NCBI RefSeq assembly: GCF_002750975.1
Contig: NZ_PEJS01000001.1
Coordinates: forward strand, 310,001 to 374,000
Direction of reading: 5' to 3'
DNA: 64,000 nucleotides
Source: Stenotrophomonas indicatrix
GTDB taxonomy: Bacteria > Pseudomonadota > Gammaproteobacteria > Xanthomonadales > Xanthomonadaceae
Position 1 is the stretch's first letter. Each line of letters opens with the position of its first letter. Below the pieces are notes generated by a model. The model saw only the letters and a program-made list of their open reading frames with translations. It did not search any database and was not told where the DNA came from. This document shows, one piece after another, positions 55,554-64,000 of the stretch. The position numbers were made by a program, and so were the translations under genes.

Positions 55554-56047
55554 CAATCAAGGGCGAGCAAGGTCCACTCCCACCACGGGTAGTGGTACTC
55601 GCGGTCGGTGGCATCCCAGTGTTGGCCGCAGCAGGTGCAGGCCACCCGATGGCGGTCGCCCCAGCCATCCTCGGCCACGCCCTGTTCCAGCAGCCGCACA
55701 TGCCCCTGCTCGATGAGCCGGCGTGGGTCGAAGAACAGGTAATCCGGATACAGCGCGCACAGGCAGCCTTTGCGCTCACGCCAATAGCGCAGGCGGCGCA
55801 GTGCGGCTTGCAGGTGCACATCGTTGCTGACCAGCGCACCGCCAAGCTGCACGCCCTGGCAGGCCTGCTCGATCCCCTCGGTCTGCGGCGCCAGCGCATC
55901 CAGCGTCGTAGCGCTGAACAACCGTGCCAGGCGGCTGCTGGCGGCATGGATACGACTGGCATCGCGCGACAGCAGGTCCTGCAGCAGTACATCGGCTTGC
56001 GGGTCGTCCAGCCGCGGTGGCGGCGATGTGGACCAGGGCCAGCGCAT
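55553..56047 (-). CDS. Unknown cytoplasmic protein with a Cys cluster
   Basis: 164 residues from the ATG at 56047, whose codon overlaps the ybaK stop (TGATG). There is no signal peptide. Two helices rich in Ala/Leu (SRLARLFSATTLDALAPQ) are followed by a second half containing RKGCLCALYPDYLFFDPRRL, then HRVACTCCGQHWDATDREYH and PWWEWTLL. The C-x-C and C-x-C-C residues with a nearby His could bind zinc. I recognise no family. Translational coupling to ybaK suggests joint expression. Confidence 0.7.
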   Translation of the reverse strand: MRWPWSTSPPPRLDDPQADVLLQDLLSRDASRIHAASSRLARLFSATTLDALAPQTEGIEQACQGVQLGGALVSNDVHLQAALRRLRYWRERKGCLCALYPDYLFFDPRRLIEQGHVRLLEQGVAEDGWGDRHRVACTCCGQHWDATDREYHYPWWEWTLLALD

Positions 56048-56526
56048 CAACGGGGCCTGCCGATCGCGGCGTAGTGGCCGCCGGTCAGGTGCAGCAGGTC
56101 GGCCGGTGCCAGTTCCACTTCCAGGCCACGCCGTCCCGCGCTGACGTGCAGGGTGGGGAGTGCCTGCGCGCTGGCGTCGAGAAAACTGCGCAGGCGCTTC
56201 TTCTGCCCAAGCGGGCTGATGCCGCCGACCAGATAGCCGGTTGCGCGCTGCGCGGCATCGACGGCGGCCATCTCGCACTTTTTGCAGCCGGCCGCCTCGG
56301 CCAGTGCTTTCAGATCAAGCTGGCCGGCCACCGGCACGATGGCAACGAGCAGTTCGTGCGTTTCGGTGCTGGCCAGCAGGGTCTTGAATACCTGTGCCGG
56401 GTCCAGGCCCAGCTTTTCGACGGCTTCGCCGCCGTAGGATTCGGCATGGGCATCGTGCACGTAGCTGTGCACGGTATGGGCGATCTTCTCGCGCTTGAGC
56501 AGGTTGATGGCCGGGGTCATGGGCAT
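56047..56526 (-). CDS. ybaK: Cys-tRNA(Pro)/Cys-tRNA(Cys) deacylase YbaK
   Basis: 159 residues from the ATG at 56526 (a second ATG is two codons later). The YbaK/EbsC fold is visible: YGGEAVEKLGLDPAQVFKTL, LLVAIVPVAGQLDLKALAEA, CKKCEMAAVDAAQRATGYLV with the conserved Lys, and GGISPLGQKKRLRSFLDASA, the most conserved block. It hydrolyses Cys mis-charged on tRNA(Pro) by prolyl-tRNA synthetase. The downstream Cys-rich unknown protein is coupled to it. Confidence 0.95.
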   Translation of the reverse strand: MPMTPAINLLKREKIAHTVHSYVHDAHAESYGGEAVEKLGLDPAQVFKTLLASTETHELLVAIVPVAGQLDLKALAEAAGCKKCEMAAVDAAQRATGYLVGGISPLGQKKRLRSFLDASAQALPTLHVSAGRRGLEVELAPADLLHLTGGHYAAIGRPR

Positions 56527-56612
56527 ATCGTAGCGCCGCGCGCGGGCATTGCCTTGACCGAGGCTATTGCCGCGCCCTGCGATACTGCACGTCGGCTTTC
56601 CCAGGCTCCAGC

Positions 56613-57467
56613 ATGCGCGCACCCGCTCACCTCCACGACCTGACCTTTGACACCGAAGTGGCAGCGGGCCCGTATCCACCGCAGGGTTTTCTGCCGATCG
56701 CCGAAGGCGCGTTGGGCAACGGCGATTGTTTCGGGCTGTACTGGCCATTGGGGCGCGAAGGCGCATTGCCGCTGGTCTGCGAGATGTTCCATGACGAGGG
56801 CAGGATGGTCTACAGCCATTCTTCGCTGGACGTGTTCGTGCACTGGTTGGGCATCAATCGCGCGCTGGACGAGGATGCGTGGGATGACGACGAGTGGGAT
56901 CCGCGCGCGCATGATGTGGACGACGCAGACTCGCCTTTCCGGCTTGTCGAGTCGGCGCAGGGACATGTAGCAGCGGGCGAGCCCGCCGCTGCGATCCCAC
57001 TGCTCGACGCCGCAACCGCGGCTTTTCCAGACCTGCAGAAGGGCTGGGCCATGCTCGCTGGCCAGCACATGCGGTTGCGCAATGCCGAGCTGGCGGTGCG
57101 CGCGGCGCGCTCGGCCGTGCTGGCCAACTGGGCCTTTGGCGTGCCCGAAGCAGGCGTGCTGCGCATCCTGAAATCGGCGCATGCTGGTGAGGATCCGGTG
57201 GTGGCGATGGCGCAGCAGATGGGCTTCGCCTTTGGCGGTGCCAGGGACAACCCGGACTATGCGTTGATGCAGGCCTGCATCGATCGGTGTTGGCAGATCG
57301 GCGATAGGGAGGCGGCACTACGGTTGTCGCACAACCGCTGTTACGTGCTGGCTGCCGAGACGGTGTCATTCAAGGAGCGCGAGCGCTTTGATCTGCCCGC
57401 CTGGCAGCTTGCGTTCCGCGAACAGTGCCGCCTCGCCCTCGGCGACGACCGCCAGCGCATGCAGTAG
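56613..57467 (+). CDS. SMI1/KNR4 (SUKH)-like protein with TPR-like C-terminal half
   Basis: 284 residues, no signal peptide. Residues ~20-80 (YPPQGFLPIAEGALGNGDCF, ALPLVCEMFHDEG, YSHSSLDVFVHWLG) follow the pattern of SUKH domains: a strand ending in F-L-P-I-[GA], a G-[DN]-C-[FL] turn and a late S-x-x-x-F-[VL] helix. An acidic loop (DEDAWDDDEWDP) follows. The second half is helical with Ala-rich repeats (AAGEPAAAIPLLDAATAAFP, AELAVRAARSAVLANWAFG) resembling tetratricopeptide repeats. SUKH proteins often act as immunity proteins, but no toxin gene is adjacent. The stop is the TAG of a SMAG head (57464-57467). Family call tentative. Confidence 0.6.
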   Translation: MRAPAHLHDLTFDTEVAAGPYPPQGFLPIAEGALGNGDCFGLYWPLGREGALPLVCEMFHDEGRMVYSHSSLDVFVHWLGINRALDEDAWDDDEWDPRAHDVDDADSPFRLVESAQGHVAAGEPAAAIPLLDAATAAFPDLQKGWAMLAGQHMRLRNAELAVRAARSAVLANWAFGVPEAGVLRILKSAHAGEDPVVAMAQQMGFAFGGARDNPDYALMQACIDRCWQIGDREAALRLSHNRCYVLAAETVSFKERERFDLPAWQLAFREQCRLALGDDRQRMQ

Positions 57468-57522
57468 AGCCACGCCGCGCGTGGATACCGAACCGGATGA
57501 CAGGATCCACGCTGTGCGTGGA
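57464..57522. repeat. Degenerate SMAG pair
   Basis: GTAGAGCCACGCCGCGCGTGGATAC (57464-57488) and GGATCCACGCTGTGCGTGGATCC (57502-57524 approx.). Both keep the stem, but the second has lost its GTAG head. Confidence 0.7.
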
Positions 57523-57538
57523 TCCGATCCATCGCAGA

Positions 57539-58900
57539 TCAGCGCGACAGCGGCTGCTGTGCCTGTGCCTGTTCCTGCGCCTGTCGTTGTGTCTGTTCGG
57601 CGTTCAACGCTTCGCTCTGGCGAGTGCTGGATGGCAGATCCTGGCTGACCGCCTGCGCAAGGTCGATGTAGGTGCGATGCGCGGCAGGATCGCCCAGCTG
57701 GCCCTGCACCGCGAATACACCCTGGCCGTCGGGGCGCGCCACCACGGTGTCCACCTGTGACATGCCGACAAGCTTGGACTCGTAGGCGACCTGTCCAGCG
57801 GCATTCTCCAGCTGGCCGCGGTCATGGAACAGCGGCGATAGTCCACCTTGGCTGCGCTGCTGTTCCAACGTTTCCAGCTTTTCGACGACCTGCTGGTAGC
57901 GCGGATTGTCGGCGTGCCCGGGCGTGGCCATGCTCGGTGCTGCAGATTCGGCCTGCTGATGCTGCTGGCTTGCCGCCTCCAGCGCACCCAAGGTGCCGCT
58001 ACCGGCTTTGCCGTCCACCGTCAGCTGATGATCGCGCTGGAACTGCTGGACCGCCTGCAGGGTGCCTGGGCCAAAATGACCGTCGGCCACCAGCGGTGCA
58101 CCGTTCTTGCCCGTGTAGCCGAGGTCGGCCAGCTTCTGCTGCATGGCCTGCACCTCATCGCCCTTTGCGCCGTTCACCAGCACGCCACTTCCAGCCGACG
58201 CACCGGGTGTGCTGGGCGAGCCGTGCGAGGGGGCATGGGTTGGGGTGATGCCCAGCTGGGTCATGGCCGTGTCGAAGCGTTGATCGCGGCTGGTCACGGC
58301 CGCAGGCGACTGGATGCCGAATTTGGTCGCATCGACGAAGGTCTGCACGTCGGCCCGGCTTGGTGGATCGCCGGCCTGGACGGTACCGCCCTGCAGCTTC
58401 TCCGCGTTGCCGGCCAGATAGCTGATGAACTGCGGGCCCATGCTGCCGAACTGGTTGTCATAGTCGGCCATGGCCAGCTGCAGCTCCGGGTTTGCCACGA
58501 TGGCATCGGCGGCGGCCGGGTTGGTCGCACGCACCTTGGCGATGGCCTCGTCGACGCGCTCGATGGCGCTGTCCAGCTTGGCGTTGGTGAGCTGGTCGAT
58601 GTTTGCCTGCGGAATGGCCTGCAGCTTGGCGTCGAGCGCGGCCAGCTGCTGTGTGCTCAGCCCCCCGTGCTGGGACAGCAGTTCGATGTCACCGTTGGTG
58701 AAACCGTTGTCGCGCAGGAAGCGCCTGGCCTGGGGGTTGCCGCCGACGTCGAACTGCACCAGGCCGAACGAATAGGCGCTGGTGCCCTCCTGGGCGTATG
58801 AAAAATGGTCCAGGTGGCGGGTGTTGCCGCCCAGTTCGGTGTTGAGGAACAGCGTGGACAGCTGCTCGCGGGTGAGAGTGGAATCCGTTGCCATGGTCAT
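57539..58900 (-). CDS. Predicted T4SS antibacterial effector (X-Tfe) with lysozyme-like, peptidoglycan-binding and XVIPCD domains
   Basis: 453 residues, no signal peptide. Residues 1-~215 are a helical domain with NTELGG (Glu22) and AYSFGLVQFDVGGN (44-54), a pattern like the catalytic Glu plus [ST]-x-G-L-x-Q of lysozyme/transglycosylase folds. Residues ~241-306 are a PG_binding_1 domain (GDEVQAMQQKLADLGY, GHFGPGTLQAVQQFQRDHQL). Residues ~331-453 fit the XVIPCD tail recognised by VirD4: LSPLFHDRGQLENAAGQVAY, VDTVVARPDGQGVFAVQGQL, DPAAHRT and a Gln-rich end (436-450). It should be delivered by the Xanthomonadales antibacterial T4SS to attack the peptidoglycan of rivals. The preceding lipoprotein gene (44-bp gap) is the likely immunity gene. 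Enzyme type is inferred, not proven. Confidence 0.82.
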   Translation of the reverse strand: MTMATDSTLTREQLSTLFLNTELGGNTRHLDHFSYAQEGTSAYSFGLVQFDVGGNPQARRFLRDNGFTNGDIELLSQHGGLSTQQLAALDAKLQAIPQANIDQLTNAKLDSAIERVDEAIAKVRATNPAAADAIVANPELQLAMADYDNQFGSMGPQFISYLAGNAEKLQGGTVQAGDPPSRADVQTFVDATKFGIQSPAAVTSRDQRFDTAMTQLGITPTHAPSHGSPSTPGASAGSGVLVNGAKGDEVQAMQQKLADLGYTGKNGAPLVADGHFGPGTLQAVQQFQRDHQLTVDGKAGSGTLGALEAASQQHQQAESAAPSMATPGHADNPRYQQVVEKLETLEQQRSQGGLSPLFHDRGQLENAAGQVAYESKLVGMSQVDTVVARPDGQGVFAVQGQLGDPAAHRTYIDLAQAVSQDLPSSTRQSEALNAEQTQRQAQEQAQAQQPLSR

Positions 58901-58944
58901 CGTTCTTCAATGAGGAAAAGGGAGCCGTGCCCGCCCGGCTGATG

Positions 58945-59730
58945 TCAGCCGGCGCAGTGCTGCTGGGTGAAGCCGAGCAGCTGGCGGGTGGCCTCGGTGC
59001 CGTAGGCAGCCGGTGCCGGTTCGATGGCGAACTGGCCGACCATCTGGTTGCTGCACAGTTGCACGTTGCGCTTGCCGGTGGCTGTTTCCAGGGTGCAGTT
59101 GGCCGCCAGCAGGGCGTTGTGGCCGGCGCCGATGTTGGTTGCCGCTGTGCAGCCCAGCAGGCTGCCTTTCTGGCCGTTTTCACCCAGCAGCGTGTTGAAG
59201 GTCGCCAGCTGGCTGTTGGGGTCGCGCAGCACCAGCATGTCCACGCACTGCTGCTGGCCGTCGGGCACTTCGCAGGCGTCCTGGTCGACCAGACCGTCGC
59301 GCGTGGCCGACAGTACCTTGAGGCGGTCGGCAGATACCTGTTGCAGGCAGTGCGCGTCGCTGCACAGGTCGCGCGTGTGCTGGATCCAGCGCTGCTGCTC
59401 GGCCTGCAGCTTGGCCTTGCCGGCGGCATCGAGGGTTTGGCTTGCGGTGGCTTCGGCCTTGGCCAGCTCGCCTTCCTGCTTCAACAGGGCGGGGTCGTTG
59501 CAGATCAGGGTCTGCACCGGCGATGCCGGATTGGCGCAGGCGGTGCTGCCGGCGGCCGCTGCCGGGGCGCTGGCCGCCTTGCCGTCGGTGTTGGCCTGTT
59601 CGGTGGCGGCTGCAGGCGTCGTGGCCTGGGCTTCACCGGAGGGCGGGGTGCAGGCGGCCAGCAGGGCCACCCAGCACAGGGTCATGAGGGGCTTGATGGC
59701 CCGGGTCATACGTTCACTGCTGCGCTGCAT
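58945..59730 (-). CDS. Predicted immunity lipoprotein (X-Tfi) with LprI-like domain
   Basis: 261 residues from the ATG at 59730, with AAGGAT 6-11 bases upstream; an ATG at 59709 is an alternative. LCWVALLAAC is a lipobox with lipidation at Cys27, followed by an Ala/Thr-rich linker. Residues ~60-150 match the LprI/DUF1311 lysozyme-inhibitor pattern: LICNDPALLKQEGELAKAEA, QAEQQRWIQHTRDLCSD and CLQQVSADRLKVL. The C-terminal ~110 residues carry more cysteines and have no recognised family. LprI-like proteins inhibit lysozymes, which fits protection against the lysozyme-like effector encoded 44 bp downstream. Being periplasmic and upstream in the same operon is the arrangement of known X-Tfe/X-Tfi pairs. 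Confidence 0.8.
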   Translation of the reverse strand: MQRSSERMTRAIKPLMTLCWVALLAACTPPSGEAQATTPAAATEQANTDGKAASAPAAAAGSTACANPASPVQTLICNDPALLKQEGELAKAEATASQTLDAAGKAKLQAEQQRWIQHTRDLCSDAHCLQQVSADRLKVLSATRDGLVDQDACEVPDGQQQCVDMLVLRDPNSQLATFNTLLGENGQKGSLLGCTAATNIGAGHNALLAANCTLETATGKRNVQLCSNQMVGQFAIEPAPAAYGTEATRQLLGFTQQHCAG

Positions 59731-59943
59731 GTCTATCCTTTGATGTCTGCGTCCTAGCGCATGGCCTGCGGGCGGCAGGCATGGGGCGAACCATGGAACG
59801 GGGGCGCCGTGGCGGCCGCGCGGCGGGCTGGGCATTGCAACATCCCGCGCCGGGGCCGTTGGCGGGAACAGAGCGTAGCAAGCGACTGCTTAGGGCTCTG
59901 TGACAGGGCGCGCGGAACGCGGCGGCCGGTGCCCGGATGCAGA

Positions 59944-59965
59944 ACGGGCGCCCGAAGGCGCCCGT
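59944..59965 (-). terminator. Hairpin terminator downstream of ahcY
   Basis: On the minus strand ACGGGCGCC-TTCG-GGCGCCCGT followed by TCTGC: a strong stem with stable TTCG loop but weak T-run, 68 bp past the ahcY stop. The 302-bp region 59731-60032 otherwise contains a GGGGTC palindrome and the immunity gene's leader, no gene. Confidence 0.6.
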
Positions 59966-59983
59966 CCGTGTGCATCCGTTGCT

Positions 59984-60022
59984 GGGGTCAGAGCCCTTTC
60001 CTGCGGAAAGGGATCCGACCCC
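59984..60022. repeat. GGGGTC-family palindrome, copy 4
   Basis: GGGGTCAGAGCCCTTTCC, a short turn, GGAAAGGGATCCGACCCC: identical to the copy at 2820 over its 39 bp. It lies just past the ahcY stop codon. Confidence 0.9.
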
Positions 60023-60032
60023 GCGCACGGCA

Positions 60033-61478
<1,446 letters not shown>

Positions 61479-61518
61479 GCAGTAGCTCCGGTTGTGGGCG
61501 AGCGGATGCTCGCATCTG

Positions 61519-61600
61519 GCCGGGCGCCGTTGTTGCAAAGCCACCTGGCCGAGCCTGGCCGGTCTCAGGGGATCCGGTCGCAGCGCCCCTCGGCAGGGGA
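61519..61600 (-). promoter_or_regulatory. SAH riboswitch
   Basis: On the minus strand GCCGAGGGGCGCTGCGACC (61594 downwards) and, about 35 nt later, AGGCTCGGCC contain the consensus blocks of the S-adenosylhomocysteine riboswitch (C-C-G-A-G-G-x-G-C-G-C-T-G-C-G-A-C-C and A-G-G-C-T-C-G-G); GCCGAG (61589-61594) pairs with CTCGGC (61548-61553). It lies 41-122 nt ahead of ahcY and should switch it on at high SAH. Confidence 0.85.
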
Positions 61601-61608
61601 GGATGCCC

Positions 61609-61614
61609 ATTATA
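61609..61614 (-). promoter_or_regulatory. -10 box of the ahcY promoter
   Basis: A perfect TATAAT on the minus strand, 9-14 bases before the riboswitch, so transcription would start near 61602. No clear -35 sequence is seen. Confidence 0.7.
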
Positions 61615-61717
61615 TCGCGCCTCCGCTGTGACACGGCGATGACCCAACCATCGGCAGATGGGCGCAGGTGCATGGCCTGTTAAGGTCGAGGGCTTCATGC
61701 AGCGAACAGGTAGAACA

Positions 61718-64000
61718 ATGATGAGCACGCACGCACGCCGCAACCGGCGCTTGACTGGCCTGGTCCTGTCGATGGCCCTGCTGGCGGTGGTCCCGCAGGC
61801 CTGGGCTGCGGCACCGCAGGCGGCCGCGGCGCAGGCACAGGGCGTGGCCGGTTACGAGCTGCCCTCGGCCGCACTGCAGGCCGTGGTCGACGCGCCGCGG
61901 GCGCCGTCGCTGTTCCTGTCGCCGCGCCGGGATGTCGCCGCGCTGATGCAGATGCCGTCGCTGCCGTCGATCCAGGTGGTGGCGCAGCCGGAGCTGAAAC
62001 TCGCGGGCCTGCGCATCAATCCGAAAACCTTCTCTGACAGCCGCTTCAGCTTCGGCCAGAAGCTGTGGTTGATGAATGTGGCTGACGGCAAGGAACGGCA
62101 GATCAGCGGGTTGCCGGCCTCGTTGTCGATCGCCAGCCTGACGTGGTCGCCGGACCAGAAGTGGCTGGCCTTCAACCAGGTCGATGCCGCTACCGGGGCC
62201 AATGAGCTGTGGCTGGTGGACGTGACTGGCGGCAGCGCCCGTCGCCTGGTCGCCGGCCTGAACACCGTTCTGGGCAGTGGCTACCAGTGGTTGCCGGACA
62301 GCCGTGGCCTGGTGGTGTTCACCCGCCCGGGCAACCTTGGTGCCGCCCCGGCTGCTGATGGCATTCCGACCGGCCCGGCCGTGCAGCAGACCAGCCAGGG
62401 CGGTGGCGTGGTGTCCATCCGCACCTACCAGGACCTGCTGAAGAACGAGGCCGACGCGCGCCAGTTCGATTACTACGCCACCACCCAACCGATGGAAGTG
62501 GGGCTGGACGGGCAGAGCCGTGCCATCGGTGCGGCCGGCATCTTCATGGGTTTTGCGGTGTCGCCCGACGGCCGTTTCGTGCTCAGCCAGCCGGTGCAGC
62601 GTCCGTACTCCTACGTGGTGCCGCTGAGCAGCTTCCCGCGCCGCATCGAAGTGCTCGACCGCAGCACCGGCAAGCTGGTGCATACCGTGGCCGTACGGCC
62701 GCTGGTGGAAGGCCTGCCGACCGGCAACGATGCCGAAGTGACCGGCGTGCGTGACATCAGCTGGCGCGGCGATGCCGATGCCACCCTGGTCTGGGCCGAA
62801 GCGCAGGATGGTGGCGACCCGAACAGGGAAGCCAAGGTGCGCGATGCGGTGTTCATGCAGGCCGCACCGTTCGACACGCCGCCGGTGACCCTGGCCCAGC
62901 TCGGCAGCCGCTATGCCGGCATCAGCTGGGGCCGTGGCGACCTGGCCCTGCTCAACGAATCGTGGTGGAAGACCCGCCGCAGCAAGACCTGGCTGATCGC
63001 ACCGGACAACGCCAGCGCCGATGCCAAGCTGCTGTGGGATCGCGACGCGCAGGACCGCTACGCCGATCCGGGCCGCCCGCTGATGACCAGTGATGACCGC
63101 GGCCGCTCGCTGCTGCAGACCACCGCTGATGGCGGCAGCCTGTACCTGGCCGGTGCCGGTGCATCGCCGGAAGGCGACCGTCCGTTCGTTGATCGCTTCG
63201 ACGTGGCCAGCGGCAAGGCAACCCGCCTGTTCCATTCGCAGGCACCGACCTACGCCGCGCCGGTAACGCTGCTGGATGCGCAGGCCAGTTCGCTGCTGAT
63301 CAGCCGCGAGAGCCCGGACGAGCCGACCAACTTCTACGTGCAGTCGCTGGCCGACACCAACGCCGCACCGCGTGCGCTGACTCATTTCGCCCATCCGCTG
63401 CCGCAGCTGAAGGGCGTGCAGAAGGAGCAGATCCGCTACAAGCGCAAGGACGGCGTGGACCTGACCGCGACCCTGCTGCTGCCGCCGGGCTACGACCCCA
63501 AGCGCGATGGTCCGCGGCCGCTGCTGATGTGGGCCTACCCGGGTGAGTTCAAGAGCGCGGCGGCCGCCAGCCAGGTGACCGATTCGCCGTACCGCTTCAA
63601 CGCCATCAGCTACTGGGGCCCGCAGGCGTTCCTGGCCAAGGGCTATGTGGTGCTGGCCAGCCCGTCGATGCCGATCATCGGCGAAGGCGACAAGGAACCC
63701 AACGACACCTACATCGAACAGCTGGTGGCCAATGCGCAGGCCGCAGTGGACGAGGTGGTGCGGCGTGGCGTGACCGACCGCGAGCACATCGCCATCGGTG
63801 GCCACTCCTACGGTGCGTTCATGACCGCCAACCTGCTCGCGCACACCCGCCTGTTCAAGGCCGGTATCGCGCGCAGCGGCGCCTATAACCGCACGCTTAC
63901 CCCGTTTGGTTTCCAGGCCGAAGAGCGCAACTACTGGCAGGCGCAGGACGTGTACCAGAAGATGGCGCCGTTCAATTACGCCGACAGGATCAAGGATCCG
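61718..64000 (+). CDS. S9-family (prolyl oligopeptidase-type) exported peptidase, 3' end outside window
   Basis: 761 codons are present, open to the window edge. A signal peptide (RLTGLVLSMALLAVVPQAWA) suggests a periplasmic or secreted enzyme. The N-terminal ~500 residues form a propeller-like region with repeats such as IASLTWSPDQKWLAFNQVD and GFAVSPDGRFVL. The C-terminal alpha/beta hydrolase domain starts near residue 570 (DGVDLTATLLLPPGYDP), with IAIGGHSYGAFMTANLL carrying nucleophile Ser697; Asp and His of the triad lie beyond the window. The closest known type is the glutamyl endopeptidase-like S9 branch. The gene is divergent from ahcY, with 239 bp between start codons. Confidence 0.9.
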   Translation, partial: MMSTHARRNRRLTGLVLSMALLAVVPQAWAAAPQAAAAQAQGVAGYELPSAALQAVVDAPRAPSLFLSPRRDVAALMQMPSLPSIQVVAQPELKLAGLRINPKTFSDSRFSFGQKLWLMNVADGKERQISGLPASLSIASLTWSPDQKWLAFNQVDAATGANELWLVDVTGGSARRLVAGLNTVLGSGYQWLPDSRGLVVFTRPGNLGAAPAADGIPTGPAVQQTSQGGGVVSIRTYQDLLKNEADARQFDYYATTQPMEVGLDGQSRAIGAAGIFMGFAVSPDGRFVLSQPVQRPYSYVVPLSSFPRRIEVLDRSTGKLVHTVAVRPLVEGLPTGNDAEVTGVRDISWRGDADATLVWAEAQDGGDPNREAKVRDAVFMQAAPFDTPPVTLAQLGSRYAGISWGRGDLALLNESWWKTRRSKTWLIAPDNASADAKLLWDRDAQDRYADPGRPLMTSDDRGRSLLQTTADGGSLYLAGAGASPEGDRPFVDRFDVASGKATRLFHSQAPTYAAPVTLLDAQASSLLISRESPDEPTNFYVQSLADTNAAPRALTHFAHPLPQLKGVQKEQIRYKRKDGVDLTATLLLPPGYDPKRDGPRPLLMWAYPGEFKSAAAASQVTDSPYRFNAISYWGPQAFLAKGYVVLASPSMPIIGEGDKEPNDTYIEQLVANAQAAVDEVVRRGVTDREHIAIGGHSYGAFMTANLLAHTRLFKAGIARSGAYNRTLTPFGFQAEERNYWQAQDVYQKMAPFNYADRIKDP

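Noticed and set aside
61610..63844. 744-codon minus-strand frame opposite the S9 peptidase
   Set aside because: No family motifs and typical shadow composition; the plus-strand frame has a signal peptide and the GGHSYGAF active site.

Overview
The window is about 67% GC by eye, has no rRNA or tRNA genes that I could find, and reads as Stenotrophomonas (S. maltophilia group, Xanthomonadaceae). Reasons: many GTAG-headed short palindromes of the SMAG/REP type, an Ax21-type outer membrane protein, a Xanthomonadales-type T4SS effector (XVIPCD tail) with a lipoprotein partner, a dcw cluster without murD, and the protein sequences of the housekeeping genes.

Layout. 1-7.3 kb: riboflavin/thiamin block. 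The 3' end of ribD is followed by three minus-strand genes (two paralogous exported proteins and an Ax21-like porin-like protein), then an FMN riboswitch driving ribE-ribBA-ribH-nusB, then thiL and a duplicated scrap of its own 3' end. 7.5-12.6 kb: a complete alpha-clade (CS1/CFA/I-type) chaperone-pilin-usher-tip adhesin operon. 12.6-14.6 kb: an unknown gene with a strongly structured leader, then two broken autotransporter remnants in opposite orientation. 14.7-19.3 kb: OafA-like acyltransferase, FAD-linked oxidase, a DUF457 membrane protein with palindromes inserted in its coding frame, and yraN. 19.3-25 kb: lpoA, divergent rsmI, a PDZ protein, rnpB (RNase P RNA), a DM13 protein and an NRDE/TANGO2 protein.

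25.2-42.2 kb: the division and cell wall (dcw) cluster mraZ-rsmH-ftsL-ftsI-murE-murF-mraY-ftsW-murG-murC-ddlB-ftsQ-ftsA-ftsZ-lpxC, nearly all coupled by ATGA/GTGA overlaps and read from a promoter next to a periodic MraZ-like operator. It is followed by dciA (minus), an M23 peptidase, secA and a Nudix-ThiE fusion. 48-57.5 kb: metF, an alpha/beta hydrolase with a LytS/LytTR two-component pair, an amidohydrolase and several small genes (DUF3228, TonB-like, ybaK, a SUKH-like protein). 57.5-59.7 kb: predicted antibacterial T4SS effector and immunity lipoprotein. 60-61.6 kb: ahcY under an SAH riboswitch. 61.7 kb to the end: an S9 peptidase cut by the window edge.

The strongest points for a second look are the effector/immunity pair (57.5-59.7 kb), the two coding sequences carrying in-frame palindromic repeat insertions (18.5 and 24.5 kb), the multi-hairpin leader at 13.1-13.25 kb, the three 11-bp tandem repeats upstream of metF, and the five-decamer operator candidate upstream of mraZ. 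All function calls come from reading motifs and family resemblance by eye; no database search was run.
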